From: an uncultured Acidimicrobiales bacterium
GTDB lineage: Bacteria; Actinomycetota; Acidimicrobiia; Acidimicrobiales; SHLQ01
DNA length: 64,000 nucleotides
NCBI GenBank assembly: GCA_938038815.1
Contig: CALHTF010000068.1
Location: 1-64,000, forward strand
Direction: 5' to 3'
The translations under genes and the position numbers were made by a program. The notes under the pieces are model-generated. The model did not search any database. It saw only the letters and a list, made by a program, of their open reading frames with translations, and was not told the origin of the DNA. Each line of letters starts with the position of its first letter. Positions within the stretch are counted from its first letter, which is position 1. Below are positions 50,408 through 59,710 of the stretch, in pieces.

Positions 50408-51540
50408 CAGGTCGGTGCGGGAACCGTGGCCAGAATGCCGTCGAGTACCGCGTCGGCGGTTACCCCTTCGAAGTCGAGTTCGGCGCGCATCTGCACCCGA
50501 TGCCGGAAGGTCGGCTTCACCACGGCCTTTACTTCGTCGGGCGTCACGAACTGGCGACCCGCAAGCCACGCCCAAGCCTTCGAGGCGTGCATCAGGGCCG
50601 CCGCACCACGGGGCGAGACACCTAGCGACAGCGACGGCGACTCGCGAGTCGCTCGGGTCAGCGCCACCATGTAGGCAAGGACCCGCTCGTCGACGTTCAT
50701 GGCGTGCACTTCGGCGCGGGCCAGAGCCAGATGTTCGGCGGTCGCCACCTGGCGAACCCCCGACTGCTTCACGGCGTGGGGATCCATACCGCGGTCGTGG
50801 CGGCGCAGCACCTCGAGCTCTTGGTCGGCGCTCGGGTATCCCACCTGCAACTTGAACAAGAACCGGTCGAGCTGCGCTTCGGGAAGTGGATAGGTACCGT
50901 CGTATTCGACCGGGTTTTGGGTGGCGACCACGATGAACGGGTCGGGCAGTGGGCGGGTCTCGCCACCGGTCGAAACCTGGCGCTCTTCCATAACCTCCAG
51001 CATTGCGGCCTGGGTTTTTGGTGGCGTCCGGTTGATCTCGTCGGCCAGCAACAGGTTGGTGAAGACCGGTCCGTGCCGGAAGCTGAACTCGCCCTTGCCC
51101 TGCTCGTAGATCATCTGGCCAATCACGTCCGATGGCATGAGGTCGGGGGTGAATTGCAGCCGGGTGAAATCGATCGACAACGACGCCGCCATCGACTTGG
51201 CCAACAAGGTTTTGGCCACCCCGGGAACCCCTTCGAGTAACACGTGACCGCGCACCAACAGGGCGGCGATGAGGCCCGACAGGACACCTTCTTGGCCAAC
51301 GACTACCTTGCCGACTTCGTCGCGCAGGTCGACAAATGGTTGACGGGTGTTGCTTTCGCCATACACCGGCTGCGGTGCCTGATTGATGGGAGCTGCCGCC
51401 TCGCCCACTCGTTCGGCCGCCGCGGCAGGTGCCGGTGCTGGCTGGGGAGTCTGGGGAGGCGGCGCAGACTGGTTTGACTGGTCTGGCTGGGCCGGTTCCG
51501 GTTGTTGAGGTGGCGGTGGTGGAAGTTCTGAATCGGACAT
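50407..51540 (-). CDS. MoxR family AAA ATPase
   Basis: [55 protein letters not shown]; Pro/Gln-rich N-terminus. Confidence 0.95.
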   Translation of the reverse strand: MSDSELPPPPPQQPEPAQPDQSNQSAPPPQTPQPAPAPAAAAERVGEAAAPINQAPQPVYGESNTRQPFVDLRDEVGKVVVGQEGVLSGLIAALLVRGHVLLEGVPGVAKTLLAKSMAASLSIDFTRLQFTPDLMPSDVIGQMIYEQGKGEFSFRHGPVFTNLLLADEINRTPPKTQAAMLEVMEERQVSTGGETRPLPDPFIVVATQNPVEYDGTYPLPEAQLDRFLFKLQVGYPSADQELEVLRRHDRGMDPHAVKQSGVRQVATAEHLALARAEVHAMNVDERVLAYMVALTRATRESPSLSLGVSPRGAAALMHASKAWAWLAGRQFVTPDEVKAVVKPTFRHRVQMRAELDFEGVTADAVLDGILATVPAPT

Positions 51541-51582
51541 GGTCTTTTCTCTGGTCTGGTTACTGGTTGTTCGGCTAGTGGC

Positions 51583-52731
51583 TTACGGATTGAGCGCGGG
51601 GCCGAGCACGGCCCGCTTGAGTTGGTCAAGGTCGGCGGCGAGGGCGGCGAGATCGTCTTCGCTGTTCACCCCGCCGGGCGACAACAACCGCTCAACCTGA
51701 CCCGGTTGCTGGCCTGCCCGGGCGGCCACCTGGGCAACCACCTGGTCGCGGGCCGCATTGACGGGCATGTGCAGGGCGCGGGCCAGATCGCGCGACACCT
51801 GGGCCTTGAGCGTCTCGGCCGAATCCACGAACGTCCTCGACTGCTCAAGCATGTGTCCGGTGGCGAGCACCAGCTCCGAACCGGCAATCTCGACCAGCTG
51901 GGGTTCCTGCACCGGTCGACCGTGGCGGGGCACTCGACCCAGCGCATACAAAACGAAGCCGAGCGAGGCGAGGGCGATCCCCCACCGAACCCCCGACGGG
52001 ATGAGGTCGGTGAGGCTGCGAATCGGGTCGGCGATGTTGGTCGGGCCGGTCAGCACGACCAGGTTGGTGTCGTTGGTCGGCGCCAGTAACGCAACGGCCA
52101 AGGCTCCGTGATCGGCTAGGCCGATGAACTCGTTCTCCCAATGGTCGCGGGTGCCGGTGTAGACGATGGTTCCTTCGCCGCTGTCGGCCTTCACCACCAG
52201 TGCTGTTCCACCGTCGCCGAAACAGAACTGTCGATTGGCCGAAACTTGGAGCGGGGTGGCGTCGATATCGGGATCGAGTTCGTCGATCTCGGCCAACGCC
52301 GCGATATCGCACTGGAATCCGGGAATGCCGTTGCCCGACAACTCGCCCGGCAAAAACGAACTGCTCGGGTCGGCAACCACCAAGGTTCCGCCCTCGTCGA
52401 CCCACTCGCGAATCGCCAACTGCGACTCGAAGTATTGGTCGACCAAGTCGGCGTCGCCGCTTTGGTACCGGTCGACCAGGATCAGCGCGATGTCGTCGTC
52501 GGCGCTCGGAATGCCCTTGCGGATATCGACATCGGCGCCGGCCCGCTCCAGAATGCGCATCATGGCTTGGGTCCCGTTCTCGCTGATGCTGAACGGATCG
52601 TACGGCGATCCGTCGGACTGGTTTCGGCCAATCAGCCCCACCAACAGGGCGATCACCGCAATTGCCACGACCCACAGCATGGTGGTGCCGCGTCCACTCT
52701 TGTTGCCGGCGCTCGAGGCGTTGGCCGTCAT
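51583..52731 (-). CDS. DUF4350 domain protein
   Basis: IREWVDEGGTLVVADP; position in the MoxR/DUF58 cluster. Confidence 0.75.
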   Translation of the reverse strand: MTANASSAGNKSGRGTTMLWVVAIAVIALLVGLIGRNQSDGSPYDPFSISENGTQAMMRILERAGADVDIRKGIPSADDDIALILVDRYQSGDADLVDQYFESQLAIREWVDEGGTLVVADPSSSFLPGELSGNGIPGFQCDIAALAEIDELDPDIDATPLQVSANRQFCFGDGGTALVVKADSGEGTIVYTGTRDHWENEFIGLADHGALAVALLAPTNDTNLVVLTGPTNIADPIRSLTDLIPSGVRWGIALASLGFVLYALGRVPRHGRPVQEPQLVEIAGSELVLATGHMLEQSRTFVDSAETLKAQVSRDLARALHMPVNAARDQVVAQVAARAGQQPGQVERLLSPGGVNSEDDLAALAADLDQLKRAVLGPALNP

Positions 52732-53375
52732 GTCGTCACCCGGCTGCCCTTGGCTATCTTGGGCAACTCATCGGCCCGGGCCGCCATGACGGCAACGCTC
52801 GCCGGATTGGTGTCGAATTGCCCGTACCAAACCCGTTCGAAGTCCCGAGTCGCGTCGTCGAAGTCCTCGGCGATCGCCGGCAGCTTCGCCGACACCGCGC
52901 GGTTGTACTCGCCGGTGGTTCGGCCAGGCGGGTTCTCGATCAGATGCATCTCGACCAACTGAGCCACCAGAAGGCGGTAGCGGGCCCGCAATGCCTCACG
53001 CCACTCGCCCGCCGCTTCGAACTCTTCCGCGGCTTTACGCAAGTCGGCCGGGCGCATCCAGGGCGAGATATCGATCACCGGCTTGTCGGGCGACATCTCG
53101 GGTTTCGGGAACCGGTCGCGCAGCAGTCGCCAGATCAGCCATACCAGCGCAACCGCCGCGAGCACCAAGAACAGATAGGCGATCACCCGGCCGGTCGCTC
53201 CCCCACCACCGATGTTCAGAAACGGTTGAATGAGGCTGTCGATCCGGTCGCTGACCCATTCGCCGATACGTTCGAGAATCGTGGGCTCGTAGTTGAAATC
53301 GGGCGACCGCAACACCTCATCGGTAATCTCGCCGGCATCATCAGCGTTGGTTTCGGAGACGGGAAGATCGCTCAC
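52728..53375 (-). CDS. DUF4129 domain protein
   Basis: RTTGEYNRAVSAKLPAIAEDFDDATRDFERVWYG. Confidence 0.8.
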   Translation of the reverse strand: MSDLPVSETNADDAGEITDEVLRSPDFNYEPTILERIGEWVSDRIDSLIQPFLNIGGGGATGRVIAYLFLVLAAVALVWLIWRLLRDRFPKPEMSPDKPVIDISPWMRPADLRKAAEEFEAAGEWREALRARYRLLVAQLVEMHLIENPPGRTTGEYNRAVSAKLPAIAEDFDDATRDFERVWYGQFDTNPASVAVMAARADELPKIAKGSRVTT

Positions 53376-54319
53376 CGCAGCTTCGCCCCCGAAACGTGTT
53401 CGAGAGCTTCCATCTCAAGATCGAGGCCTTCTCGGCGGATGCGGAGGTCGAAGTACAACAGCAGGGTTGTTCCGGCGGTCGCGCCGGTCGACAGCACCGC
53501 GGCGAGCATCGAGCCAACGCCCACGACAATCCAGCCGTAGGACCCAAAGAGGCTACTCAGCAGCGTCGGCACGACACCCAGGCTGGTGTTGATCACATTC
53601 ACGATCACGATGGTCGAAAAGACCATGGTGGCCACCCGGCCAAGCGCGCCCGATACCAACGTTTTCGAACGCCGCATCGCGCCCCAGGGCTTTTCACCCT
53701 CGATCGCCATCACCGGAATCGTGAACACCAGGGCGAACACGGCAAAGATCCCCGGCAGGATCGCCATGATGAATCCGATCAGTTCAAGCACGTGCACCAG
53801 GAGCCAGGCCAAGGGCCACTGCCACCAACGCTTTGCCAGGATCCCCAACACTTCGCGAACCGAGTAGTCGCGGCCCGAGTGCCATGCCGCGACCAGCGTC
53901 GAGAGGGCGGCCGACACCAACACCAGCGACATGCCGGGCAAAACCATCGCCGCCGCAGTGACGCTTGGGCTCGACCCGCCGAGTGCACCGAAGTCGCCGC
54001 TCGAGTTCAGGCCCCGTTCGAAGGCCGCCCATGGTCCTCCATCGGCGAAGATGTCGCGCTGCAGGTAGGCCACGAACAGGTTTACCGGCAGAACCGCCAA
54101 GCAGATCAGGGCGAGCACCTTGCCCGGCTGAGATCGCATGATCGTGAACGAGCCGTCGATGATCTCCAAGATCGAGTGGGGTTCGAGCTCGAGCGGCACT
54201 TGCGGAGCGGCCCGTTCTCCGTCGAGCGCCGCTACCTCGGCCGCCGAACCAAGAACGATGTCGGCGCCGCGGGTCGGTTGCGGTGCGCTCGATTCAGGAG
54301 CCGCCCACAATTCGCTCAC
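53372..54319 (-). CDS. Multi-TM membrane protein of the MoxR cluster
   Basis: Several TM helices; overlaps the DUF4129 gene by 4 bp. Confidence 0.75.
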   Translation of the reverse strand: MSELWAAPESSAPQPTRGADIVLGSAAEVAALDGERAAPQVPLELEPHSILEIIDGSFTIMRSQPGKVLALICLAVLPVNLFVAYLQRDIFADGGPWAAFERGLNSSGDFGALGGSSPSVTAAAMVLPGMSLVLVSAALSTLVAAWHSGRDYSVREVLGILAKRWWQWPLAWLLVHVLELIGFIMAILPGIFAVFALVFTIPVMAIEGEKPWGAMRRSKTLVSGALGRVATMVFSTIVIVNVINTSLGVVPTLLSSLFGSYGWIVVGVGSMLAAVLSTGATAGTTLLLYFDLRIRREGLDLEMEALEHVSGAKLR

Positions 54320-54381
54320 GATTTACGCCACCGAGGATGATCCTCCACCAATTCATCATGGCCTAGCGCGAGACTCACCGC

Positions 54382-55167
54382 GTGGATCAAAGCCAAAGCG
54401 AGCAGCCGAGTGAGTTCGAGCCCAGCACCTACGGACACTCGTTCGCCGACGTATACGACAGCTGGTACCCCGACAACCCCGACACGGCCGCAACGGTCGA
54501 GTTCCTTCTGGCCTTAGCTCCCGCGTCGTCGTCCGCCGACGAGCGTCCGCTGGCGATCGAACTAGGTGTCGGTACGGGCCGCCTCGCATTACCCCTGGTT
54601 CGCCGGGGCCTGCGGGTTCGTGGACTCGACTCATCTCCCGAGATGCTGGCCCAGCTACAGGACAAACCCGAGGGCAATCTTGTCGAGGTTCTGATGGGCG
54701 ACATGGCCGCCACACCGCTGGGCGAACCCGGCGAGGCCGACCTGGTTTTCGTGGCCTTCAACACGCTGTTTAACGTCACGACCGCCGACGCTCAGCAGGC
54801 CTGCTTTCACCATGTTGCGTCGGTACTCAAACCAGGCGCCCCGTTTCTGGTCGAGGCCTTTGTTCCACCCTCGCCCGACCTGTTGCCCTCGACGGGCCTG
54901 TCGACCCGAACCGTGGGGTTCGACTGTGTGGTGCTCACCTCAACCGAAACCAACCGGGAGTCCCAGACCATCACCGGCCAGCACATCGAGATAACCGAAG
55001 CCGGCACCCGGCTTCGGCCGTGGCGACTTCGGTATTGCAGCGTCGCCGAACTCGATGCCATGGCGACCAAGGCCGGACTTGAGCTCGATGGCCGGGTGAG
55101 CGACTGGAACGCCAGCCCGTTCGATCAGCACAGCACGGCCCACGTCAGCACGTACCGCAAGAGCTAA
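54382..55167 (+). CDS. Class I SAM-dependent methyltransferase
   Basis: AIELGVGTGRLALPLVRRGLRVRGLDSSPEML. Confidence 0.9.
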   Translation: MDQSQSEQPSEFEPSTYGHSFADVYDSWYPDNPDTAATVEFLLALAPASSSADERPLAIELGVGTGRLALPLVRRGLRVRGLDSSPEMLAQLQDKPEGNLVEVLMGDMAATPLGEPGEADLVFVAFNTLFNVTTADAQQACFHHVASVLKPGAPFLVEAFVPPSPDLLPSTGLSTRTVGFDCVVLTSTETNRESQTITGQHIEITEAGTRLRPWRLRYCSVAELDAMATKAGLELDGRVSDWNASPFDQHSTAHVSTYRKS

Positions 55168-55402
55168 CGAGAAAGAAACCTGTCAGAAACACCGTTTTTG
55201 GCCGGCTTTGACCGTACGTTCGGGAATGATTTGGGGAAAATTGCCGCGAAATCGAGCTTTTTCGAAGAAATATCCCACCCAACCCAGCACGGAACAACTG
55301 GGTGTGCTATGGTTGTCAAATCACGTCGTCGCTCTGGCCCCCAGCCAGGGCGATTTCTTCGTTTTACCCCCGGAAATTTCGGGAAGGGGGTGGCTGGGCG
55401 GG

Positions 55403-55645
55403 CTAGTCCTCGTGGAGGGCTGGTTGGACGCCGGATCCGTCGCAGAGTTCGCACGGGACGACGCCCCGCACGCCGCGTTCGGCTCCTAGGCCCTCACACC
55501 GGTCGCAGGGCCGCTCAAAGTAGCCGGTGACCGGTGGAGGCAACGGACTGAGCCTCGTACGCGAGCGAGCCGACGAAAAGGACACCGCTACCCAGCACAA
55601 CCCCAGGACAATTCCCAGCGCTACGACATTGAGCACGATGGCCAT
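55403..55645 (-). CDS. Small membrane protein with DnaJ-like CxxCxGxG motifs
   Basis: 80 aa; TM LNVVALGIVLGLCWVAV, CDRCEGLG...CELCDGSG. Confidence 0.65.
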   Translation of the reverse strand: MAIVLNVVALGIVLGLCWVAVSFSSARSRTRLSPLPPPVTGYFERPCDRCEGLGAERGVRGVVPCELCDGSGVQPALHED

Positions 55646-55684
55646 TCTCGTCGACTCCCCCTTACGTGAACGAAGTGTAGGTTC

Positions 55685-56653
55685 TTAACCTCGAGCCTGA
55701 AGGGCTTCGATGAGCTTGGGAACCACTTTGTGGGCGTCGCCCACAACACCGAGGTCAGACACACCAAAGATCGGGGCTTCGGCGTCTTTGTTGACCGCAA
55801 TGATGTTCTTGGAGCCCTTCATACCCACCAAGTGCTGGGTAGCACCGGAGATACCGACCGCGATGTACACGGTGGGCTTGACGACCTTGCCGGTCTGTCC
55901 GACCTGGTAGGAGTAAGGAACCCAGCCAGCGTCGACGATCGCACGCGATGCGCCGGGTGCGGCCTTGAGCAACTTGGCGAGGCTCTCGACCAACTCGAAG
56001 CTGTCGGAGTCGCCAAGGCCCCGGCCACCCGAAACCACGATGGCGGCTTCGTCGAGCTTTGGTCCTTCGGACTCTTCGACAAACTGTTCGGTGGTGCGGG
56101 CTGCGCCGGCAGCACCCGAATCGGGTACGGCGAGCGGCATAACCATGGCGGGCCCGCCACCGTTGGGCTCGGCGGCGAAGGACTTCGGGCGGACCAACAA
56201 GATGCTGGGCTTGCCACCGGTGTTGGCGGTCTTGACGTCGATGGTTCCACCAAAGACCGGCTCGATACCGACAACCTTGTCGCCTTCGACCGCAAAGTCG
56301 ACCACGTTGGTGATGACCGTTGCGTCCATCTTGACCGACAAACGAGCAGCCACATCGCGGCCGTCGTAGGTGGTTGGGATGAGGAATAGGTCGGGGCCGA
56401 TTCCGGCGTCGACTGCGGCGGCCATTGCGTTACCGACGCTGACGCCCTGCATGGCGCCGGCGAGGTCGCCGGTTGCATGCACGGCGGTTGCACCGTGTTC
56501 GCCAACCGCAGCTGCGGCTGCTGCGCCGTCGCCACCGATGACTACTTCAACTACGGGTGCGAGATCGCGTGCCTTGGTGATGAGTTCGAGCGTGTTCGCT
56601 GAAACTCCATCGCCCTTGATCTCGCCGTATACCCAAATCTTTGAAAGGTTCAT
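55685..56653 (-). CDS. etfA: Electron transfer flavoprotein subunit alpha
   Basis: [62 protein letters not shown]. Confidence 0.96.
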   Translation of the reverse strand: MNLSKIWVYGEIKGDGVSANTLELITKARDLAPVVEVVIGGDGAAAAAAVGEHGATAVHATGDLAGAMQGVSVGNAMAAAVDAGIGPDLFLIPTTYDGRDVAARLSVKMDATVITNVVDFAVEGDKVVGIEPVFGGTIDVKTANTGGKPSILLVRPKSFAAEPNGGGPAMVMPLAVPDSGAAGAARTTEQFVEESEGPKLDEAAIVVSGGRGLGDSDSFELVESLAKLLKAAPGASRAIVDAGWVPYSYQVGQTGKVVKPTVYIAVGISGATQHLVGMKGSKNIIAVNKDAEAPIFGVSDLGVVGDAHKVVPKLIEALQARG

Positions 56654-56662
56654 GGGGGCCTC

Positions 56663-57442
56663 CTACAGGACCTTGAGCTCGTCGAGGAATGAAACAATGC
56701 GTTCGTGGGCGTCGCCCTCGTCTTCGATCTTCTCGCCAGCTTCGCGGGCCGGAGCCTCGGTCATCTCGACGATTTCTTGACCGGCGCCTGCCCAGCCGAC
56801 TGCGGTGGGCTCTACGCCGAGGTCGGCGCAGGTGAGTTCTTCGACCGGCTTGTTCTTGGCGGCCATGATGCCCTTGAACGAGGGGTACCGAGGCTCAACA
56901 ACACCAGCGGTTACCGACACCACAGCGGGAAGCGGGCACTCGACAACGTCGTAGCCGGCTTCGGTCTGGCGCTTCACGGTGAGGGCGCCGTCGCCGACGG
57001 TGATCTCTTTGGCGAAGGTGACCGATGGGAGATCCATCAGCGCCGCGATCTGCTCGGGGACGGTACCGGTGTAGCCGTCGCTCGATTCGGTTGCGGCCAT
57101 GACTAGGTCGGGGCTCTTGCGGCCAATGGCTGCGGCGAGCACCTTTGAGGTCGACAACGCATCGGAGCCCTTGAGGGCTTCATCGCTGATCAGAATCGCG
57201 CTTTCGGCTCCCATAGCGAGGGCGGTGCGAAGACCGCTGGTCTCGTTGTTGGGGGCCATCGACACGAGGGTGACGGTGCCGCCACCAGCTGCGTCGACCA
57301 ACTGGAGCGCATATTCGACGCCGTAGCTGTCGGATTCGTCAAGGATCAACTTGACGTCGCGCTTGAGCGTCTTGGTTTCGGGGTCCATAGCTCCGGGATC
57401 TGCTGGATCCGGGATCTGCTTTACACAAACAACTACATCCAT
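56663..57442 (-). CDS. etfB: Electron transfer flavoprotein subunit beta
   Basis: MDVVVCVKQIPDPADPGAMD; ESSDGYTGTVPEQIAALMDLPSVTF. Confidence 0.95.
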   Translation of the reverse strand: MDVVVCVKQIPDPADPGAMDPETKTLKRDVKLILDESDSYGVEYALQLVDAAGGGTVTLVSMAPNNETSGLRTALAMGAESAILISDEALKGSDALSTSKVLAAAIGRKSPDLVMAATESSDGYTGTVPEQIAALMDLPSVTFAKEITVGDGALTVKRQTEAGYDVVECPLPAVVSVTAGVVEPRYPSFKGIMAAKNKPVEELTCADLGVEPTAVGWAGAGQEIVEMTEAPAREAGEKIEDEGDAHERIVSFLDELKVL

Positions 57443-57551
57443 CTGGTCAGTGTCTCACCACTTTCGGGGACTTCCCCAACTTCGCGGCACTTTTTCTTTT
57501 CCGTCGCTTGTCACAGCGTTACCCAAAGGTAGGTTTGAGCTTCTGAGACTC

Positions 57552-58499
57552 TTGTTGATCGTCAACTCTGCCGCTTCGTCGGTGACCGCCCGGAGCCGGG
57601 TCGTCATCCAAAAAGCGCTGTCGGCCGACCACGAAGTAGCCGTGGCCGAGACGGCTCGTCGCGGCCACGCGGCCCGACTCGCCCAAGGTGCGGCGGCTGA
57701 AGGGGTCGACCTGGTGGTGGTGCTCGGCGGCGACGGCACGCTCAACGAAGCAGCCAACGGACTCGCCGGCACCACTACTGCGCTCGCTCCCCTGCCCGGC
57801 GGGTCAACCAATGTTTTTGCCCGGACCCTCGGACTGTCCGATGACCCGATCGAAGCGACCGGTTCGTTGCTCGAGGCGTTGGCCGCCCGGTCGATCAAGC
57901 GGGTCGGGCTCGGCGAGGTGAACGGCCGGTACTTTTTGTTCCACTGCGGCATTGGTTTTGATGCGGCGGTAGTCGAACAAGTCGAAAAGCGCGGCTCGCT
58001 CAAGCGGTACGCCGGACACCCACTCTTCATGTACTCGGCGGTGGATACCTGGCTGCGGCACTACGACCGACGCAATGCGGCATTCACCGTCATCCACGAA
58101 GAAGAGAACGACAAAGGGGTTGGATCGGTCGACGCGGCGTTCGCGCTGTTCCTCAACACCAATCCGTACACCTACCTGGGCACCCGCCCCTTCGACGTGG
58201 CCCCCGAGGCGACACTCGATCGGCCCCTCACCGTCGTGACCGTGCCTCATCTGAAGTTGTTGCCGCTCACCCGCATCGCTACGGCTGCGCTGCGCGACGG
58301 CTCGACGCTGCGCAAACACCCCAGCGTCGACTACCGGCCCGACATCTCCGCGGTGCAGGTACGGGGTTTCCGACCGTTCCCGTACCAGGTCGATGGCGAC
58401 TATTTAGGCGAGGTGACCTCGCTCAAGATCACCCATCACCCCGAGGTGCTCGACCTGGTGATTCCTCGGAATGCGCACGCAAGGCTGGCCGACCGCTAG
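57552..58499 (+). CDS. Diacylglycerol kinase family lipid kinase
   Basis: LLIVNSAAS, VDLVVVLGGDGTLNEAANGL, PLPGGSTNVFARTLG. Probable TTG start near 57552; start uncertain. Confidence 0.88.
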   Translation: MLIVNSAASSVTARSRVVIQKALSADHEVAVAETARRGHAARLAQGAAAEGVDLVVVLGGDGTLNEAANGLAGTTTALAPLPGGSTNVFARTLGLSDDPIEATGSLLEALAARSIKRVGLGEVNGRYFLFHCGIGFDAAVVEQVEKRGSLKRYAGHPLFMYSAVDTWLRHYDRRNAAFTVIHEEENDKGVGSVDAAFALFLNTNPYTYLGTRPFDVAPEATLDRPLTVVTVPHLKLLPLTRIATAALRDGSTLRKHPSVDYRPDISAVQVRGFRPFPYQVDGDYLGEVTSLKITHHPEVLDLVIPRNAHARLADR

Positions 58500-59180
58500 T
58501 TAGCCCAGAGTTTCTCGGGCGAGCGCCGGATCGTTGGTAACGATTCCGTCGACCCCCATCGTCGCCAGCTCGACCATCCGGGCCGGATCGTCGACGGTCC
58601 ACACATTTACCTGCAGGCCGGCATCGTGTGCGGCATCGACCAGGAGTGGATTCACCAGCTCATCCATACCGTTGAGCGCCGCGTGCTCGCCCGCCAACGC
58701 GGTGGCGATCAGTTCGTCGACATCGACGGGCTTCCAAAACAACAGAGCGGTCGGAACCGGCGTGTCGAGCGCCCGGACCGCATCGACCATGGCAAAGTCG
58801 AACGACGACACCAAAAGGTCGGCCGGATCGAGGCACTCGACCGCTACCGCCAACGTCGGGGCGGCAAGCGACCGCTGATCATCGAAGTCGGTTTCTGTTT
58901 CGTCGTTTTTTATTTCGACGTTTACTCCCATCCCGTCGCACGCCCCGAGCGCCTCGCGCAGGCTCGGAACAGAGGAAGGAAGTTCGGTTGCGGAAAGTTC
59001 GACGATCGTTCGACCGTCTCGAAGCGCGGGATCGTGGTGGATGATCAGATGGTCATCGACGGTGCGGCGGACATCGAGTTCGACCCAGTCAGCGGCCTGC
59101 TCTTTGGCGCCACGGAAGGCTTCGACGGTGTTTTCGGGGTAGGTCGCGGAAGCGCCTCGGTGGGCGATGATGAGTGCCAT
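58500..59180 (-). CDS. Glycerophosphodiester phosphodiesterase
   Basis: MALIIAHRGASATYPENTVEAFRGA, VELDVRRTVDDHLIIHHDPAL. Confidence 0.94.
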   Translation of the reverse strand: MALIIAHRGASATYPENTVEAFRGAKEQAADWVELDVRRTVDDHLIIHHDPALRDGRTIVELSATELPSSVPSLREALGACDGMGVNVEIKNDETETDFDDQRSLAAPTLAVAVECLDPADLLVSSFDFAMVDAVRALDTPVPTALLFWKPVDVDELIATALAGEHAALNGMDELVNPLLVDAAHDAGLQVNVWTVDDPARMVELATMGVDGIVTNDPALARETLG

Positions 59181-59400
59181 GAGGCCCTAAGCCTACCCAC
59201 CTGCCCAAGGCGTGACGAAAATCACCCCTTGCGGGATTGGCCTAGCGCCGGTAAGTTCGCTCTAGAAACAAGAACACGTTCTTATTAATTTCTTTCACTA
59301 GGAATTTGGTACGAACGTCGGGGGCAAACGCAGCGTTGCGAAGTCACTCACCGTTCTTGTTTCGGGCGAATTTTACATAACAGAACGGGTTGGAGGACTT

Positions 59401-59694
59401 GTGGCACTAACGATGGGCGATTCTGGAACGTTGCTTGGATCAGCAGGCGATTGGCGGGTAGGTGCGGCATGTCGCGACACCGATCCCGAGCTGTTCTTTC
59501 CTGTCGGAACCACCGGTTTAGCGGTCGACCAGATCGACAACGCTAAGCGGGTTTGTGAAACCTGCCCCGCTCAAGAGGCCTGCTTGGCCTTTGCGCTGGC
59601 CACCAACCAAGACTCCGGCGTATGGGGCGGACTCTCTGAAGAAGAGCGGCGCAACGTTCGCCGAGCAGCCCGCAAGGCCAAGACTGCCGGATAA
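59401..59694 (+). CDS. WhiB family transcriptional regulator
   Basis: WRVGAACRDTDPELFFPVG, CETCPAQEACLAFAL, GVWGGLSEEERR. Confidence 0.96.
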   Translation: MALTMGDSGTLLGSAGDWRVGAACRDTDPELFFPVGTTGLAVDQIDNAKRVCETCPAQEACLAFALATNQDSGVWGGLSEEERRNVRRAARKAKTAG

Positions 59695-59710
59695 ACCGCA
59701 CGTGGTTCCG

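Noticed and set aside
55208-55489. 93-aa plus-strand ORF in the gap after the methyltransferase
   Set aside because: Overlaps antisense to the small CxxCxGxG protein and lacks motifs; more likely non-coding.
59270-59283. LexA/SOS box upstream of whiB
   Set aside because: The arms are GAAC/GTTC but the spacer is 2 nt instead of the 4 nt expected for actinobacterial LexA sites.
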